From positions 343,474 to 407,473 of the forward strand of contig CP051546.1 of the NCBI GenBank assembly GCA_012837155.1: DNA of 64,000 nt, given 5' to 3'. Made by a program: the position numbers and the translations under genes. The notes under the pieces are model-generated. The model saw nothing but the letters and a program-made list of their open reading frames with translations, was not told where the DNA came from and did not search any database. Below are positions 29,788 through 41,826 of the stretch, piece after piece (positions within the stretch are counted from its first letter, which is position 1; each line of letters starts with the position of its first letter). The stretch comes from Flavobacterium sp. Its GTDB lineage: Bacteria; Bacteroidota; Bacteroidia; Flavobacteriales; Flavobacteriaceae.

Positions 29788-31110
29788 ATGGAATTAAAAG
29801 AAAAATTATTGTCATCTTTATGGCTTTGAAGAGCAAATTGATGTTCATTCTGAAACTTCATGATGGTGAGCACTTTGGCTATAAAAAACTTGAAAATAAA
29901 GGTTTCCCAACCAAAAAAGAGGAATCCTGGAAATACACTTCGCTAAATGCCATTCTAAAAAATGACTTTACCGTTTTTTCCAAAAAACGAAAGCTCCATC
30001 GAGTTTAAGGATGTTAAAAATATTTTATCCACGAAATCGACACCTACAATTGGTGTTTATTGACGGGGTTTTTAACTCGCATTTGTCTTCTACCACTCAC
30101 GAAGGACTTGAGTTTGCTTGATGTCATCAGCATAAACAAACCCAACTACAAAATGGTTATTGACAACTATTTTAACAAAATTGCCAGTAAAGACGAATTT
30201 GACTTCGCTTAATACCGGCTTTGCCAATGAAGGAGCCTATATCAATATTCCAAAAAGTAAGGTAGCCGATAAACCTATCGGATTATGTATTTCTCGACAG
30301 GAAGCGAGGCAGCCCTTTTTAGTTCAACCTAAGAAATTTGATTATTGTAGGCGAAAATTCGCATGTTCAAATTATCGAAAGACATCAAAGTTTTAAACGA
30401 AAATCCGGTTTTAACTAATTCAGTTACAGAGATTTTGCTCAAAAACGCGCCATCGTCGATTATTACAAAATCCAAAATGACAATCTTGAAGCTAATTTAA
30501 TCGACAACACCTACGTTTTCTCAAAAACAAGAAACCAATGTGTCTGTAATACCTTTTGCTTTGGCGGGAAACCTAACCCGAAACAACTTGAAATTTTTAA
30601 TCAGTTTTGGCGAAGAAAGAATTGTCAGCAATTTAAACGGAATTACCATCATTGGCGACAAGCAACATGTAGACCACTACACTTTAGTACAACACACAAC
30701 GCCTAATTGTGAAAGCCTCAGGATTACAAGGGAATATTTTCAGACCATTCAACAGGCGTTTTAACGGGAAAATTTTTCGTAGAAAAGGAAGCTCAAAAAA
30801 ACCAATGCGTTTCAAAAAAGCAACAATATTTTGTTAGGCGACAAAATCGACAATAAATGCCAAGCCACAATTAGAAATTTTTGCCGATGACGTAAAGTGT
30901 TCTCATGGTTGTACCGATGGACAACTTGACGAAACCGCTATGTTGCTATATGCAACAACGTGGCATTCCGGAAAAAAAGAAGCCAAAGCGTTACTCATGT
31001 ATGCTTTCTCGAATGCGGTAATCGAAAAGCATCAAAATACCCGAATTGAAACAACGAATACCAAAATTATTGCCACAAAATTAGGCGTTAAAATGGGATT
31101 TGATTTGTAA
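29788..31110 (+). CDS. sufD: Fe-S cluster assembly protein SufD (many frameshifts)
   Basis: Partner of SufB in SufBC2D. Starts MELKEKLLSS at 29788. Parts readable in different frames include ENKGFPTKKEESWKYTSLNA, EGAYINIPKSKVADKPI, NLTRNNLKFL, NLNGITIIGDKQHVDHYTLV and, near the end, VKCSHGCT.GQLDETAM and KIIATKLGVKMGFDL. The CSHG element is typical of the SufB/SufD C-terminal fold. About ten frame changes. Length of about 440 residues is normal. A terminator follows; sufS and sufE are not in the window downstream. Confidence 0.9.
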
Positions 31111-31130
31111 TTGTAGTCAAATTATAATTT

Positions 31131-31166
31131 AAAACCCGACAGATTTTCAAAAATTTGTCGGGTTTT
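31131..31166. terminator. Bidirectional terminator after sufD
   Basis: AAAACCCGACA pairs with TGTCGGGTTTT around a loop of 14 nt. It separates sufD from the convergent dehydrogenase gene. Confidence 0.8.
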
Positions 31167-31217
31167 GTTTTTGGCGATATTCAATAAAGACTTCCATTAC
31201 TTTATTTCCAAATTAAA

Positions 31218-32182
31218 CTAACAAATAGTTCTTCTTAATTTTATCGCAATCACTTGTGCCAATCGCTCGTGACTTTCGTGCGTCCAGCCTGGCGATGTGA
31301 GGAGTAAGAATGACATTACTTGCATTCAATAAGTATTGAAAAGCTTTCGGGAGTGTCTTTCTCTTGAAAAAGGGTTTTCAAAAGACAGTTTTTCATATTT
31401 CCAAAACATCTAAACCTGCACCGAGAATTTTTCCCGTCTTCATAGCATCTACTAAAGCTGCTTTTTGGGTAACCAATATTTTTGCCTCTTGAGGTATTTA
31501 TAATCCAAAGGACTTGGCAAATGCGTTGATAAAATCTGCATTAATCATTTTATCCGTTTCGAGAGTCCAAGGAATATGCAAACTTAAAACATCGGTTTTG
31601 AGCTGTAATTCTTTCGAGAGAAACTTGCTTGGCATTTGCATCGCCCAACATTTTCTCCTGAACATCATAACATAACACTTCTACGTCAAAACCTCGAAGT
31701 TTTTTGGCAAAGGATTTTCCCATATTTTCCGTAACAATGATGCCAACGGTTTTCCCATCGAGTTCGTGACCACGATTGCTTTCTCGGTTCCAATGTCCTG
31801 ATTTTATTTCGTTGTCCGCTTTTATTCAAATTATTGAAAAAGCGATAAAATCATTCCCAAAGTATGCTCGGCAACCGCTTTCTATTGCCTTCGGGTGCAG
31901 CAATGAGTTGGATATTTTTAGATACTGCATAAGCACAATCAATGCTTTCTAAACCAGCTCCAACTCGGGCAATGAATTGCAAATTTGTGCTTTATCCATG
32001 AAATGTTTTGTCAATCTTGATCGGACTGCGAATAACAATTCCTTGGTAATTGTGGATTTTGGCTTCGATTTCTGCTTCGAAGAAGTGAAATCTTCGTGAT
32101 TTGTAAATTCCCGCTTCTTGTATTGTTCCAAAAGTAGTGGATGATTGCTATCGATATGAAGGATTTTGATTTCTTTGCCCAA
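31218..32182 (-). CDS. D-isomer-specific 2-hydroxyacid dehydrogenase, phosphoglycerate-dehydrogenase-like (many frameshifts)
   Basis: Readable segments in order are GKEIKILHIDSNHPLLLEQY, NLQFIARVGAGLESIDCAYA, APEGNRNAVAEHTLGM, GHELDGKTVGII, DVLSLHIPWTLETDKMINAD, LVDAMKTGKILGAGLDVLE, and NVILTPHIAGWTHESHERLA. These are the catalytic Arg, Glu and His regions of the family. The NAD loop, expected as IGYGNMG, is distorted to IVTENMG, explained by two compensating indels near 31740. About 325 residues. Could be serA or another 2-hydroxyacid dehydrogenase. The start (TTG at 32182) is uncertain. Confidence 0.8.
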
Positions 32183-32220
32183 AGTTTCGAAGTTTAAAGT
32201 TTAGTCATTGGTCTTTTGCA

Positions 32221-32292
32221 TTAGGGATGGAAGCGGCATCCCACGCTTTTTAGCGTGGATATAGCGTACAGCCCGACCGAAGGGAATGCCCA
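32221..32292. repeat. Intergenic structured element of Flavobacteriaceae type
   Basis: Contains GATGGAAGCGGCATCC, a hairpin CACGCT/AGCGTG around TTTT, then ATATAGCG(T)ACAGCCCGACC and GAAGGGAATGCCC. I recall a widespread intergenic repeat in Flavobacterium genomes with the same order: ...GGAAGCGGCATCC, an internal hairpin, ATAGCGGACAGCCCGACC, and ...GAACGCCC. There is only one copy here, so this rests on memory. Its function is not established to my knowledge. It sits between the dehydrogenase start and the proC stop. Confidence 0.5.
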
Positions 32293-32303
32293 AATAAGAT
32301 GAA

Positions 32304-33079
32304 TTATCCCTTAATTTGTTTCAAAGAAGTTTTTATTCCTCTTATCAACGACGAACTGAATCCGTGCATTTCCATTTCGTTTAATCCTGCAATGGTGCAG
32401 CCTTGTGGCGTTGTCACTCGATCAATTAATTGTTCTGGATGTCCTTTTTCTTCGAGAAGCATTTCGGCAGCGCCTTTTACAGTTTGGGCTGAAATAGCCA
32501 AAGCGGTTTGCCAATCAAATCCTATTTCGATTCCGGCTTGCATTGAAGCGCGAATATAACGCAAGGCAAAAGCCGTTCCGCTTGCCGCCAAAACCGTGGC
32601 TGCGTCCATCAATTTTTCGTCTATAATAGGTGCCGTTCCCAAGTTTTGGAATAAAGTAACCACTTTTTGTCCGTTCTCTTTGTCTTTTTCACGAAAAGCA
32701 ATACAGGTTGCCGAGGCTCCAAATTGAGCCGCAATATTGGGCATAATTCGGATAGCACTATTTGAAGTTCCTATTTTATTTTGCAAATTCTCTACCGATA
32801 ATCCGCTCACAGCAGAAGCAATGGTTTTGTTAGAAATTTTTGGGAGTATTTCTCCCAAAACCGTATCCACTTGATACGGTTTTATGGTAAGAATAATAAT
32901 ATCGGCTTCTTGAATATGATGCGTATTATCCGTAGAAACCGTGATTCCTAAGTTTCTAGATGTAAAATGTTTGCCGTATTTCTTCTAGTAACTGTAATCT
33001 GATTGTTTTCTGAAAATTTTGCGATTCCTAATGCTATAGAAACACCAAGATTTCCTCCGCCGATAATGTGTATTTTCAT
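32304..33079 (-). CDS. proC: Pyrroline-5-carboxylate reductase (frameshifted)
   Basis: Last step of proline synthesis. Starts MKIHIIGGGNLGVSIALGIA, the Rossmann motif. The frame changes near 32955. The rest includes ADIIILTIKPYQVDTVLGEI, IASAVSGLSVENLQNKIG, IRIMPNIAAQFGASATCIAF and the dimerisation region DAATVLAASGTAFALRYIRA. The end is VTTPQGCTIAGLNEMEMHGF, as in ProC. About 258 residues, normal. Confidence 0.92.
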
Positions 33080-33154
33080 CTTTTTGTTTTTTTCCTCTCC
33101 CCTAGCCCTCTCCAAAGAAGAGAAAGTCAATATGAGAATGTGTTAGTTGTTGTT

Positions 33155-34491
33155 TTAAAAACCCAAAATCATTTGTGCAATCCAAAAGTACAGAATTATT
33201 CCAAAAACATCATTTGTAGTTGAAACAATGGTCCTGTTGCTATGGCGGGATCAATTTTATTCTTGTGGAGAAAAAGCGGAACCAATGTTCCCAAAGTTGC
33301 TGCAAATAAAATAACGACCACCATTGATATTGAAAATGGCCAATCCTACCTGAAACTGCCCATACATAAACGTGTGGTAACCCAATAACATCAAAGAAAG
33401 TATAGTCCCCGAAATCATCGCCACAGCAATTTCTTTGCTGAAATAATCACGGCTAATTCCTTCAAAGTTCCGTTTGCCAAACCCTGACTACAATCGCAGA
33501 GGCTTGCACTCCAATATTTCCTGCGGTTGCCGATAGCAAAGGCACAAAAATAATTAAAGTAGATATTTTTGAAAGGCACTTTCATTACTTTTCAACACGA
33601 ACGAAGCTATAATTCGATAACCATCCCAATTAAAAGCCAAGGCAGACGGGCTTTTGTCAATTCAAGAATGCTATCTCCTGCTCAACGTCTTGGGTAATAC
33701 CTGCAGCCAATTGATAATCCTGATCGGCTTCGTCCTTGATTACATCTACAATATCATCAATGGTAATTCGACCCACCAATCGACCAATTCATCATAACCG
33801 GAATGGCTTCTAAGTCGTATTTTGCATGATTCGGGCAACCTCAATATCTTCGACATCGACATTAACCGAATTTAGTTTTTTGAATATACACTTCGCTAAT
33901 GGGTGTTTTTGTTGATGTTGTCAACAAATCTTTGAGTGATAAACGCCCCAGTAATCTATCTTCATCATCAACCACATAATAGAATGCACCCTAGAAATAT
34001 TTTCGGCCTGAACCCCTCATTTGCTTGATACACGTAAACACATTCCAATTTTCGTTGACTTTTACCAATTCTTTATGCATAATTCCACCCGCAGTATCTT
34101 CTTTGTAACGCAACAAATCGACAAGTCTTTAGCGTGCTCTACGTCTTGAAGTTCCGAGATTACTTCCTGCTTTTTGCTTTGCGAAAGTTCTGCAATAATA
34201 TCAGCGGCATCATTGGTTTCTAATTCGTCCAACTCCTCCGCAATCTCTTTGGCGAAAGCCTGCTTAGTATTTTTTCCCCGCAAATCATCTCTAATTCCAA
34301 CAGAATTTCAGCGGTTTTTTCGCTATCTAAAACCTTGAAAATGTAAGTTGCCTCGTCAAATCAAGTCATCAAGAATTTCAGCATATCAGCATGATGCAAA
34401 TCATTCAGCAAAGTTCCAGTTGCTGGTCATCTTTGCTTTGAATAAGTTGCTCTAATTCCTGAATTAATTCTTTGCTGATTTTAAACTCCAT
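33155..34491 (-). CDS. mgtE: Magnesium transporter MgtE (many frameshifts)
   Basis: Mg2+ channel with N domain, CBS pair and membrane domain. Starts [20 protein letters not shown]. The N domain shows ELDELETNDAADIIAELSQS. The CBS part is readable near 33780-34000 and the membrane part near 33160-33740 ends FWIAQMILGF. Eight or more frame changes. Repaired length of about 445 residues is typical. Its start codon overlaps the end of rsmA by 11 bp, a usual pair in Bacteroidota. Confidence 0.85.
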
Positions 34492-35260
34492 CGGCTTCTA
34501 TTTTTTGGGTAAGTGCTATAAATTGCTCACGCTAAGTTGTTCTGGTCTCAAGTTAAAGACTTCGTCTCTCTTAAAATATCCGACAAATTTAGTGTTTTTA
34601 AACTATTTCTCAATGTTTTTCTGCGTTGCTGAAAAGCGGTTTTTACCACCGTAAAAAACAATTTTTCGCCGCAAGGCAAACTATAATTTTCCTTTCTGGC
34701 GCAAGCGTAAAAACACCCGATTTTACCTTTGGTGGCGGAATAAAAACGTGTTCGTCAACCGTGAATAAATAGTCGGCATCATAAAAAGCCCTGAACTAAA
34801 ACCGATAGAATTCCATACGCTTTTGTTCCCTTTTTTTCGCAAATGCGTTCGGCCACTTCTTTCTGGAACATTCCGGCAAATTCCGGAATTTGGTCGCGAT
34901 ATTCTAATGCCTTGAAACAATTTGTGTGGAAATATTGTACGGGAAGTTTCCAATTATGGCAAACTGTTTCCACCAAAAATTTCATTGACATCGTATTTCA
35001 AAAAATCTTTAGCAATGATTTTTCCGTGTAATTTGGATAATTGACATCCAAATACGCCACCGATTCTGTGTCAATTTCAATCACATAGTAGTAATTGGCT
35101 TTTCCAATAAATACTTCGTCAAAACTCCCATTCCTGGGGCCTATTTTCTAAAACAGCGTCGTACCCTTCAAGATTCAAAGTGTCGGCGATGTTTTGTGCT
35201 ACGCTTTCATCTTTCAAAAAATGTTGTCCGAGGTGTTTTTTGGCTTTTACTTGTTTCCAT
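34481..35260 (-). CDS. rsmA: 16S rRNA dimethyladenosine transferase RsmA/KsgA (frameshifted)
   Basis: Dimethylates A1518 and A1519 of 16S rRNA. N-terminal [20 protein letters not shown] is diagnostic. Then [12 protein letters not shown](GPGMG), [19 protein letters not shown], ...[16 protein letters not shown]..., [14 protein letters not shown]-type sequence and PPPKVKSGV-like text shifted between frames near 34740. The last residues IEADGV overlap the mgtE start. About six frame changes; about 260 residues. Confidence 0.88.
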
Positions 35261-35387
35261 ATTATCATTGCGAGGCACGAGACAATCTCACTTAATTTTT
35301 ATTTTTTTAAACCGCAAAGGCGCGAAGTTTTATTTTATATTGAAAGTCGCATATTGTGTTGTTTCAAATTTGTCTTGAAAAACAAAT

Positions 35388-36277
35388 TTATTTCCAAAGA
35401 TTTTCATTAATCCAATTAGGTCTCATCCCAATTGCATTAGGATCAACGCGTGGATATTTTATAAAAAGGGTGTTTAATCTCTCGCTAAAATTATTTTCAG
35501 GTTGAATTCTATCTAATAAATATTTCATAATACAAAGATGAACATATAACTTTTCATTTGTTTTGGAACATCATCAACCCAATTAAACGGAGGATTTGGT
35601 AATAATTTCGGATTTCCAGGTAAATTTTTATTCCATAATCTAGAATGATGCGCACAATAATTGCGAATTTGAGCAATAGATTGTAACCAACTTGGTAAAA
35701 AAAGTATGATTAACAACTCCGTATTCCTTAGCAATTGTATCTTTAGAATGAATAGTATTCGTCAAATTACCATATAGTTTTGATAACGACCCAAAACGTG
35801 TTTGTTCTAAGATTTCCAAGCGGGTGGAAAACGCAAATCGTCTTTATGGTTTTTGAAATGATTTTGATAGTTATTTCTTTACTTCCTCTCTAATTCTTCT
35901 TCTAACTGGAAGTGTTTTAACCAAGCTTTGCTATCAATAAATAAATCAAAATTTTGAAACCACCAAGAATTGAATTCGTGTGAAAGATGATAAATTAGGT
36001 TTGTCCTTAAACTTAGTTCTATTTTTTCGAGTATATCAAATAACAAAATTTTCAGTTCCCCATCAAATTGATAAGTGCAATTACATCTTTAAATTTACTG
36101 TTCTCTTTAAAAAGTGGTTGACTTTATCGGATTGCATGGAATACCAATATTCGCCCAATCTATAATAGCTTATATGAGATAAATAATGTGTAGCGTTATC
36201 CTCGGGAGTGATTAATAAGCCTCGTGTTGTAATCTTTCAATTGTTCTTGAATCGTAAAAGGTGAGTTTTTCGAACAT
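35388..36277 (-). CDS. Abi family protein (abortive infection AbiD/AbiF-like), frameshifted
   Basis: Starts MFEK(L).FTIQEQL at 36277. Readable parts are THYLSHISYYRLGEYWYSMQ, LSLRTNLIYHLSHEFNSWWF, FGSLSKLYGNLTNTIHSKDT, SWLQSIAQIRNYCAHHSRLW and NPNAIGMRPNWINENLW-like text at the end. The R-N-Y-C-A-H-H motif is the Rx4-6H element of the HEPN-like Abi_2 family, linked to phage abortive infection in Lactococcus. About 295 residues, five or more frame changes. It stands alone between core genes with its own promoter-like boxes. A role in phage defence is plausible but unproven. Confidence 0.82.
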
Positions 36278-36321
36278 AATTAATCTAAAAATTAAAACCG
36301 AAACGTATTTTAAAGCAAAAG

Positions 36322-36372
36322 ACACACCCTGGGACGCTGTTTTTATTTCTAAAAACTGTAGGCGTGGTGTGT
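36322..36372 (-). other. Long inverted repeat in the leader of the Abi gene
   Basis: ACACACC (36322-36328) pairs with GGTGTGT (36366-36372). Inside, ACGC pairs with GCGT and TTTTT with AAAAA, leaving an imperfect 51-nt hairpin. It would lie in the 5' untranslated region, about 45 nt before the Abi start codon. Confidence 0.55.
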
Positions 36373-36382
36373 ACTGTTAGTG

Positions 36383-36412
36383 CAAAGGTATTAAAAAAAA
36401 GATCTTAACAAA
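36383..36412 (-). promoter_or_regulatory. Candidate promoter of the Abi gene
   Basis: On the minus strand TTTG (36409-36412) and TACCTTTG (36383-36390) are separated by 18 bp, close to the Bacteroidota consensus TTTG / TAnnTTTG. Transcription would start just before the hairpin. Confidence 0.5.
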
Positions 36413-36493
36413 GAACAAATTAATATTTTTATTATTAGAGACAACAAATTTCATCTTTAAAAATTTCTTTTTTGACTGATCAATATATTATGC

Positions 36494-38631
36494 TCACTTA
36501 TCACTTCCAATTCCGTTCGAAAAGAAAGCAGTTTGTCTCCAAATAATTTTCATTCCTTCCTCACGCAATGCTGGTTGCGTCTTCTAGATAATATTTTTGT
36601 AAAGTTTCCTTACTATCCGTATGATTGAACCGAATAAGTGGTTCCTCCCATTTCTTCTTCTTCAATTAAAAACTCGGTGCCATTTTGGCCGAAGAAAATT
36701 TTCCCGTAGCCAGCATTTCTGGAATATGTTTGTGTTGCATCAAAATCATCCATTGCTGATGAACGCTTTCGTGTGTTTGTGGTAACGTTGTATTATCATT
36801 AGTATTTAGGTTTTGGGTCAAAAACCCATTATTTTAAATTATAATTCTTTATCACCTCGCAATTGTCGAGTACTTTTTTCGAGCTTCTACAAAGTAAATA
36901 CTGTCCTGATGATTAAAAATTATTTTCTCGTAAAGTGGTTTTGCTTTGTCAGTTCATGGCAATTTATTTGATTCTCCAATTCTGCCGAAAAATACAAAGC
37001 TTCGTCCGTATAAATTCCGTTAGCATGATGATTAATAGATTTCTTCATATTGGCTTAAAGCTAAATTGTATTCGCCTTGTTTTTCATAAACTTTCCCCAA
37101 ACGCAACAAAGTTACCGCTTCGATTTGCTGTCCTTTGAAGTTTTTTCAAAATTGACTGAAACTGGACAATCGCCTCCTGATTTCGGTTTTGATATAACAA
37201 ATAATCGCCTTTGGCAAACTGTTTCAAAGCTGTTTGTGTCGAATCGGCAACGGTATTGTTCATTGATTAAAAGAAAATATTCCTATGGCATCATTGGCAA
37301 TCATTCGGATGTTGCGGCTTTCAATTCCTTGAATTGTTTCAACGCCCATGCAAAATCTCCTTGAAAATAACTCGTTTTAGCCGCCTTCAAACTGGCTTCG
37401 TGTGCCATTTCCATCATTCTTTAAATTTTCTTCAATTGCGAATAATAAAGCAAGGCTTGATTGTATTTTTCTTCGTAAAGTAAAATAGCTTGCCAGCTCC
37501 CATTTTGGCTTGAGCCGCTTCATAGTCGTTCAATTGGCAAATCGAGGGTTTTTTTGATTATAGCTTCCCTTCCTCGGGGTTTTCGCAAATTAAAAGCCAC
37601 AAAATGCGCCTGAATTAGTTGCAAAGATAATGTAAATGGACTTAATTTCATATTCCTCCTTCAACAAGCCTTCTAATGCTGCATTGATGGCGGACAAAAT
37701 CTTTTCCTGTGCCTTTTCGATTTTCATTTTTAATCAGGTAGGAATTCGCCTGAATAAGCAACTCTAAATCTTTGGTGTTTTCTAATACAAATCCCAAAAT
37801 TTCCTTTGCTGTCTCTGGATTATCCTCTTCGATGGCGAGTTGACCCAAACTCACGATGTTCGAAAGTGATCTGGATTGCGTTTGTAGATGGCTTTTTCTT
37901 GAATAAAAGCCTTTGCAAACTCTTTTTGTTGCACATAATACCAACTCAAATAATGATTCCAAAAAACATCTTGGTTTTTTCTGCGCTCTTATAATTAATG
38001 CTTTTCGCAAGGTTTCATTAAAATTTTCATCGCCTTCATCGACCATATAAACGAGCCAATTGATTTTGGATTTGTATCGAATTTTGAGGATTGGCAAAAG
38101 CTTCATCCAAAAAAGTAGCAATCATCATTTCAGTATTGCCCAATTGTCCGTAGAGCAACGCCATTTGATAGTTGAAATTAAAAGTTGGAACTGATTCTAT
38201 AGCCGTTTTATAGGATTTCAAGGCATACTCCAACAAGACTTTTCCTCTCGAAAGAATTTGAAAATTCGTACACTTCATTTGGATTTTCTTGATTCGGTCG
38301 ATGGCTTCGTCGTAGTGTTTTTTTGGCGGAAGCCTCGTTCTTTTTGCAACTGAAAATTATACCCCAATTCGACCAAAAGATTGCCTTGTTTGTATTTGTC
38401 CAAACGTTCTTTTATTGCTTTTTCGGCAATATCAAAAAGTTGTAATTGGCTGGTAACAGTCAATAGTTCGCTGAAAATATTGGGCGTTTTGGGGTGTTGC
38501 TTTTAATAATTCTTCGAAACTGATTTAGCTTTTTCAAAATCGCCTTTTTCGAATAATACTGCGCCAATTGCTCGTTTGCGAGAAACAAACCAATGAAAAA
38601 AACAGGGCGATATGTAGAAAGAGTTTTTCAT
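36494..38631 (-). CDS. Secreted tetratricopeptide-repeat protein (many frameshifts)
   Basis: About 710 residues after repair. It starts MKNSFYI at 38631, followed by a hydrophobic stretch that is probably a signal peptide. TPR-like repeats are seen throughout: LAQYYFEKGDFEKAKSVFEE-type text near the start, LFDIAEKAIKERLDKYKQGN, LYGQLGNTEMMIATFLDEAF, NIVSLGQLAIEEDNPETAKE, and YYEKYNQALLYY-like text near 37450. The C-terminal 100 or so residues (FGQNGTEFLIEEEEMGGTTY) are different and may bind a partner. More than ten frame changes. Function unknown; such scaffolds often serve gliding, secretion or cell division. Confidence 0.75.
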
Positions 38632-38745
38632 TGTTAATTTTTTCGCTAAAAAGTACTTTATCCAAAGTCATTTACACCGCAAATTATTTTATAATTCAAT
38701 AAAAATAAAATTTGCGAATTTGCGGTAAATAAAAACAAGCTAAAT

Positions 38746-40014
<1,269 letters not shown>

Positions 40015-40233
40015 ATCCTGATTTTTAAAACGCTAACTATAATTAATAACGGAAGCAAATTTAAGGAAATGTTTGATAGCATTGGGACAAAAGTTTTCCC
40101 AAAAGTTGCAAGGGCTAAAGTGTTAAAATTAAATGTCCTTGAGAGTACTAGATCTCACTTTTGGTTTCATTTGCTTTGAGGTCAAAGCAATTAGATTTTT
40201 ATCTCGTTCGAAAAAAGTGTGGCTGTTGTTTTG

Positions 40234-40848
40234 CTAAAACAATCCGTGTAACTCTGCATCAATCTTGTTGATAATCATTCCTAAATCTTCGGGATTGTCT
40301 ACAAAATTAATATGGTCTACATCAATGATCAGCAATTTCCCTTTAGTATAGGTTTGAATCCAAGCTTCGTAGCGTTCGTTTAATCTATTGAGGTAGTCAA
40401 TAGAAATGGTGTTTTCATATTCCCGCCCACGTTTATGAATTTGACCCACCAAATTTGGGATAGAACTTCTTAAATAAATGAGCATATCTGGTGCTTTTAC
40501 CATAGATTCCATCAGTTCAAACAGCGAGGAATAATTTTGAAAATCGCGGTTGGTCATCATCCCATTGCGTGAAGATTAGGTGCAAAAATATGGGCATCTT
40601 CATAAATGGTTCTATCTTGAATGATTTTTTTTACCACTTTCACGAATTTGCAATACTTGGCGAAAACGACTATTTAGGAAATAAATTTGTAAATTAAACG
40701 ACCACCGTTCCATTTGATGATAAAAATCATCCAAGTAAGGATTGTCGACTACGTCTTCAAAGTGAGGTTCCCATTTAAAATGTTTTGCCAATAAACGGGT
40801 CAAGTTGTCTTTCCTTGCGCCTATGTTTCCTGCTACTGCTATGTGCAT
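40234..40848 (-). CDS. Deoxynucleoside kinase (dNK/DCK family)
   Basis: Phosphorylates deoxynucleosides in the salvage pathway. Starts MHIAVAGNIGARKDNLTRLL; the expected P-loop is GNIGAGKTTL, and the difference is explained by two compensating indels. The rest has FEDVVDNPYLDDFYHQMERW, FNLQIYFLNSRF, YEDAHIFAPNLHAMGLM across a break near 40600, and PDMLIYLRSSIPNLVGQIHK. The C-terminal lid is KRGREYENTISIDYLNRLNE. About 204 residues. Follows the hypothetical secreted protein on the same strand. Confidence 0.85.
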
Positions 40849-40862
40849 TATGTATTGTAATT

Positions 40863-41644
40863 TTATAATTGGTAATTTCTTGGTTGGTAAAAATAGACAA
40901 AATTTGGTCTTTGCGGTAGAAATTTTTTAATGATTTCTCATTATTTTCAATCCTATACATCTTGTTTTTTACGACATCTTGTAAATACATTTTTTTGTCT
41001 TTCGAAAAAACAAACAACTTGGTTATTAACAATTTGAATTTGGTCAAAATCAGAAACGGTTCCTACGAATGTAATTTTCCCGAAAATAGTACAAGAATAC
41101 CAATTTTGTTTGTTGTCAATCAATTGAAAAGTATTAAAATCAGTCCGAATAATAGGTTATGTTTTCTTGAAAAGAAGGCGTTATCGATTGATAGGTGTTT
41201 TTTCAAATAATCAAAAAGTCCTATTTGTTGGGATAAACTGTTGTAAATCCAAAGTTGGTTTGGGATGCGATTCCTGTTGCGGTCACTAATATTGGAATTT
41301 CATTCTCCGAAAATTAATTTTTTGCGTTTCATTGAATTGATTATCCAGCGTGATTACCGTGTTGAAGTTTTCATAAAACAAGATTGTTTTTAGTGGATTT
41401 TGAATGTCAACATGAGTAATTTTACCTAAAGAAATGTTTTTATATTGCCACAATTCCTTTTTATTTTTCTTGAAAAGCACATTATTTTTAATGTAATACA
41501 TGTTTTCTGAGCCATCGAAACCAACCATTTCATCGGCATCGATTTTCTGACTCGAAATCAATTGTGTTTTCACGTTTTTGTTCCTGCGAGAAAGAAGAAA
41601 CAAATTGCAAATGTTAAAAATAGAAGAAATAATTTTTTACTCAT
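40863..41644 (-). CDS. Secreted or membrane-anchored protein of unknown function (frameshifted)
   Basis: Starts MSKKLFLLFLTFAICFF, a signal peptide or anchor. Readable parts: TQLISSQKIDADEMVGFDGS, NMYYIKNNVLFKKNKKELWQ, YKNISLGKITHVDIQNPLKT, LFYENFNTVITLDNQFNETQ, and in other frames LWIYNSLSQQIGLFDYLK and FVFSKDKKMYLQDVV. The pattern of short beta-strands with Trp/Tyr suggests a beta-propeller-like fold. I do not recognise a family. Five or more frame changes; about 255 residues. The end (RNYQL, 40863) is approximate. Position next to the kinase suggests a shared transcript. Confidence 0.6.
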
Positions 41645-41826
41645 ACCGTTTTCATAAAACTTTGAAAATCGTGAAGCTTCGATTTTACAGAAAGCTAAAA
41701 TACAAAAAATAGAACGAAAGAGCTTCTGCTTTAGCGATAATCCAAATACTATAAATCCTGATTGCCAAATTTAATCAGACTTTGTAGTTTTATTTTACTA
41801 CGTTTGATTCACTAAAATTATAGATT

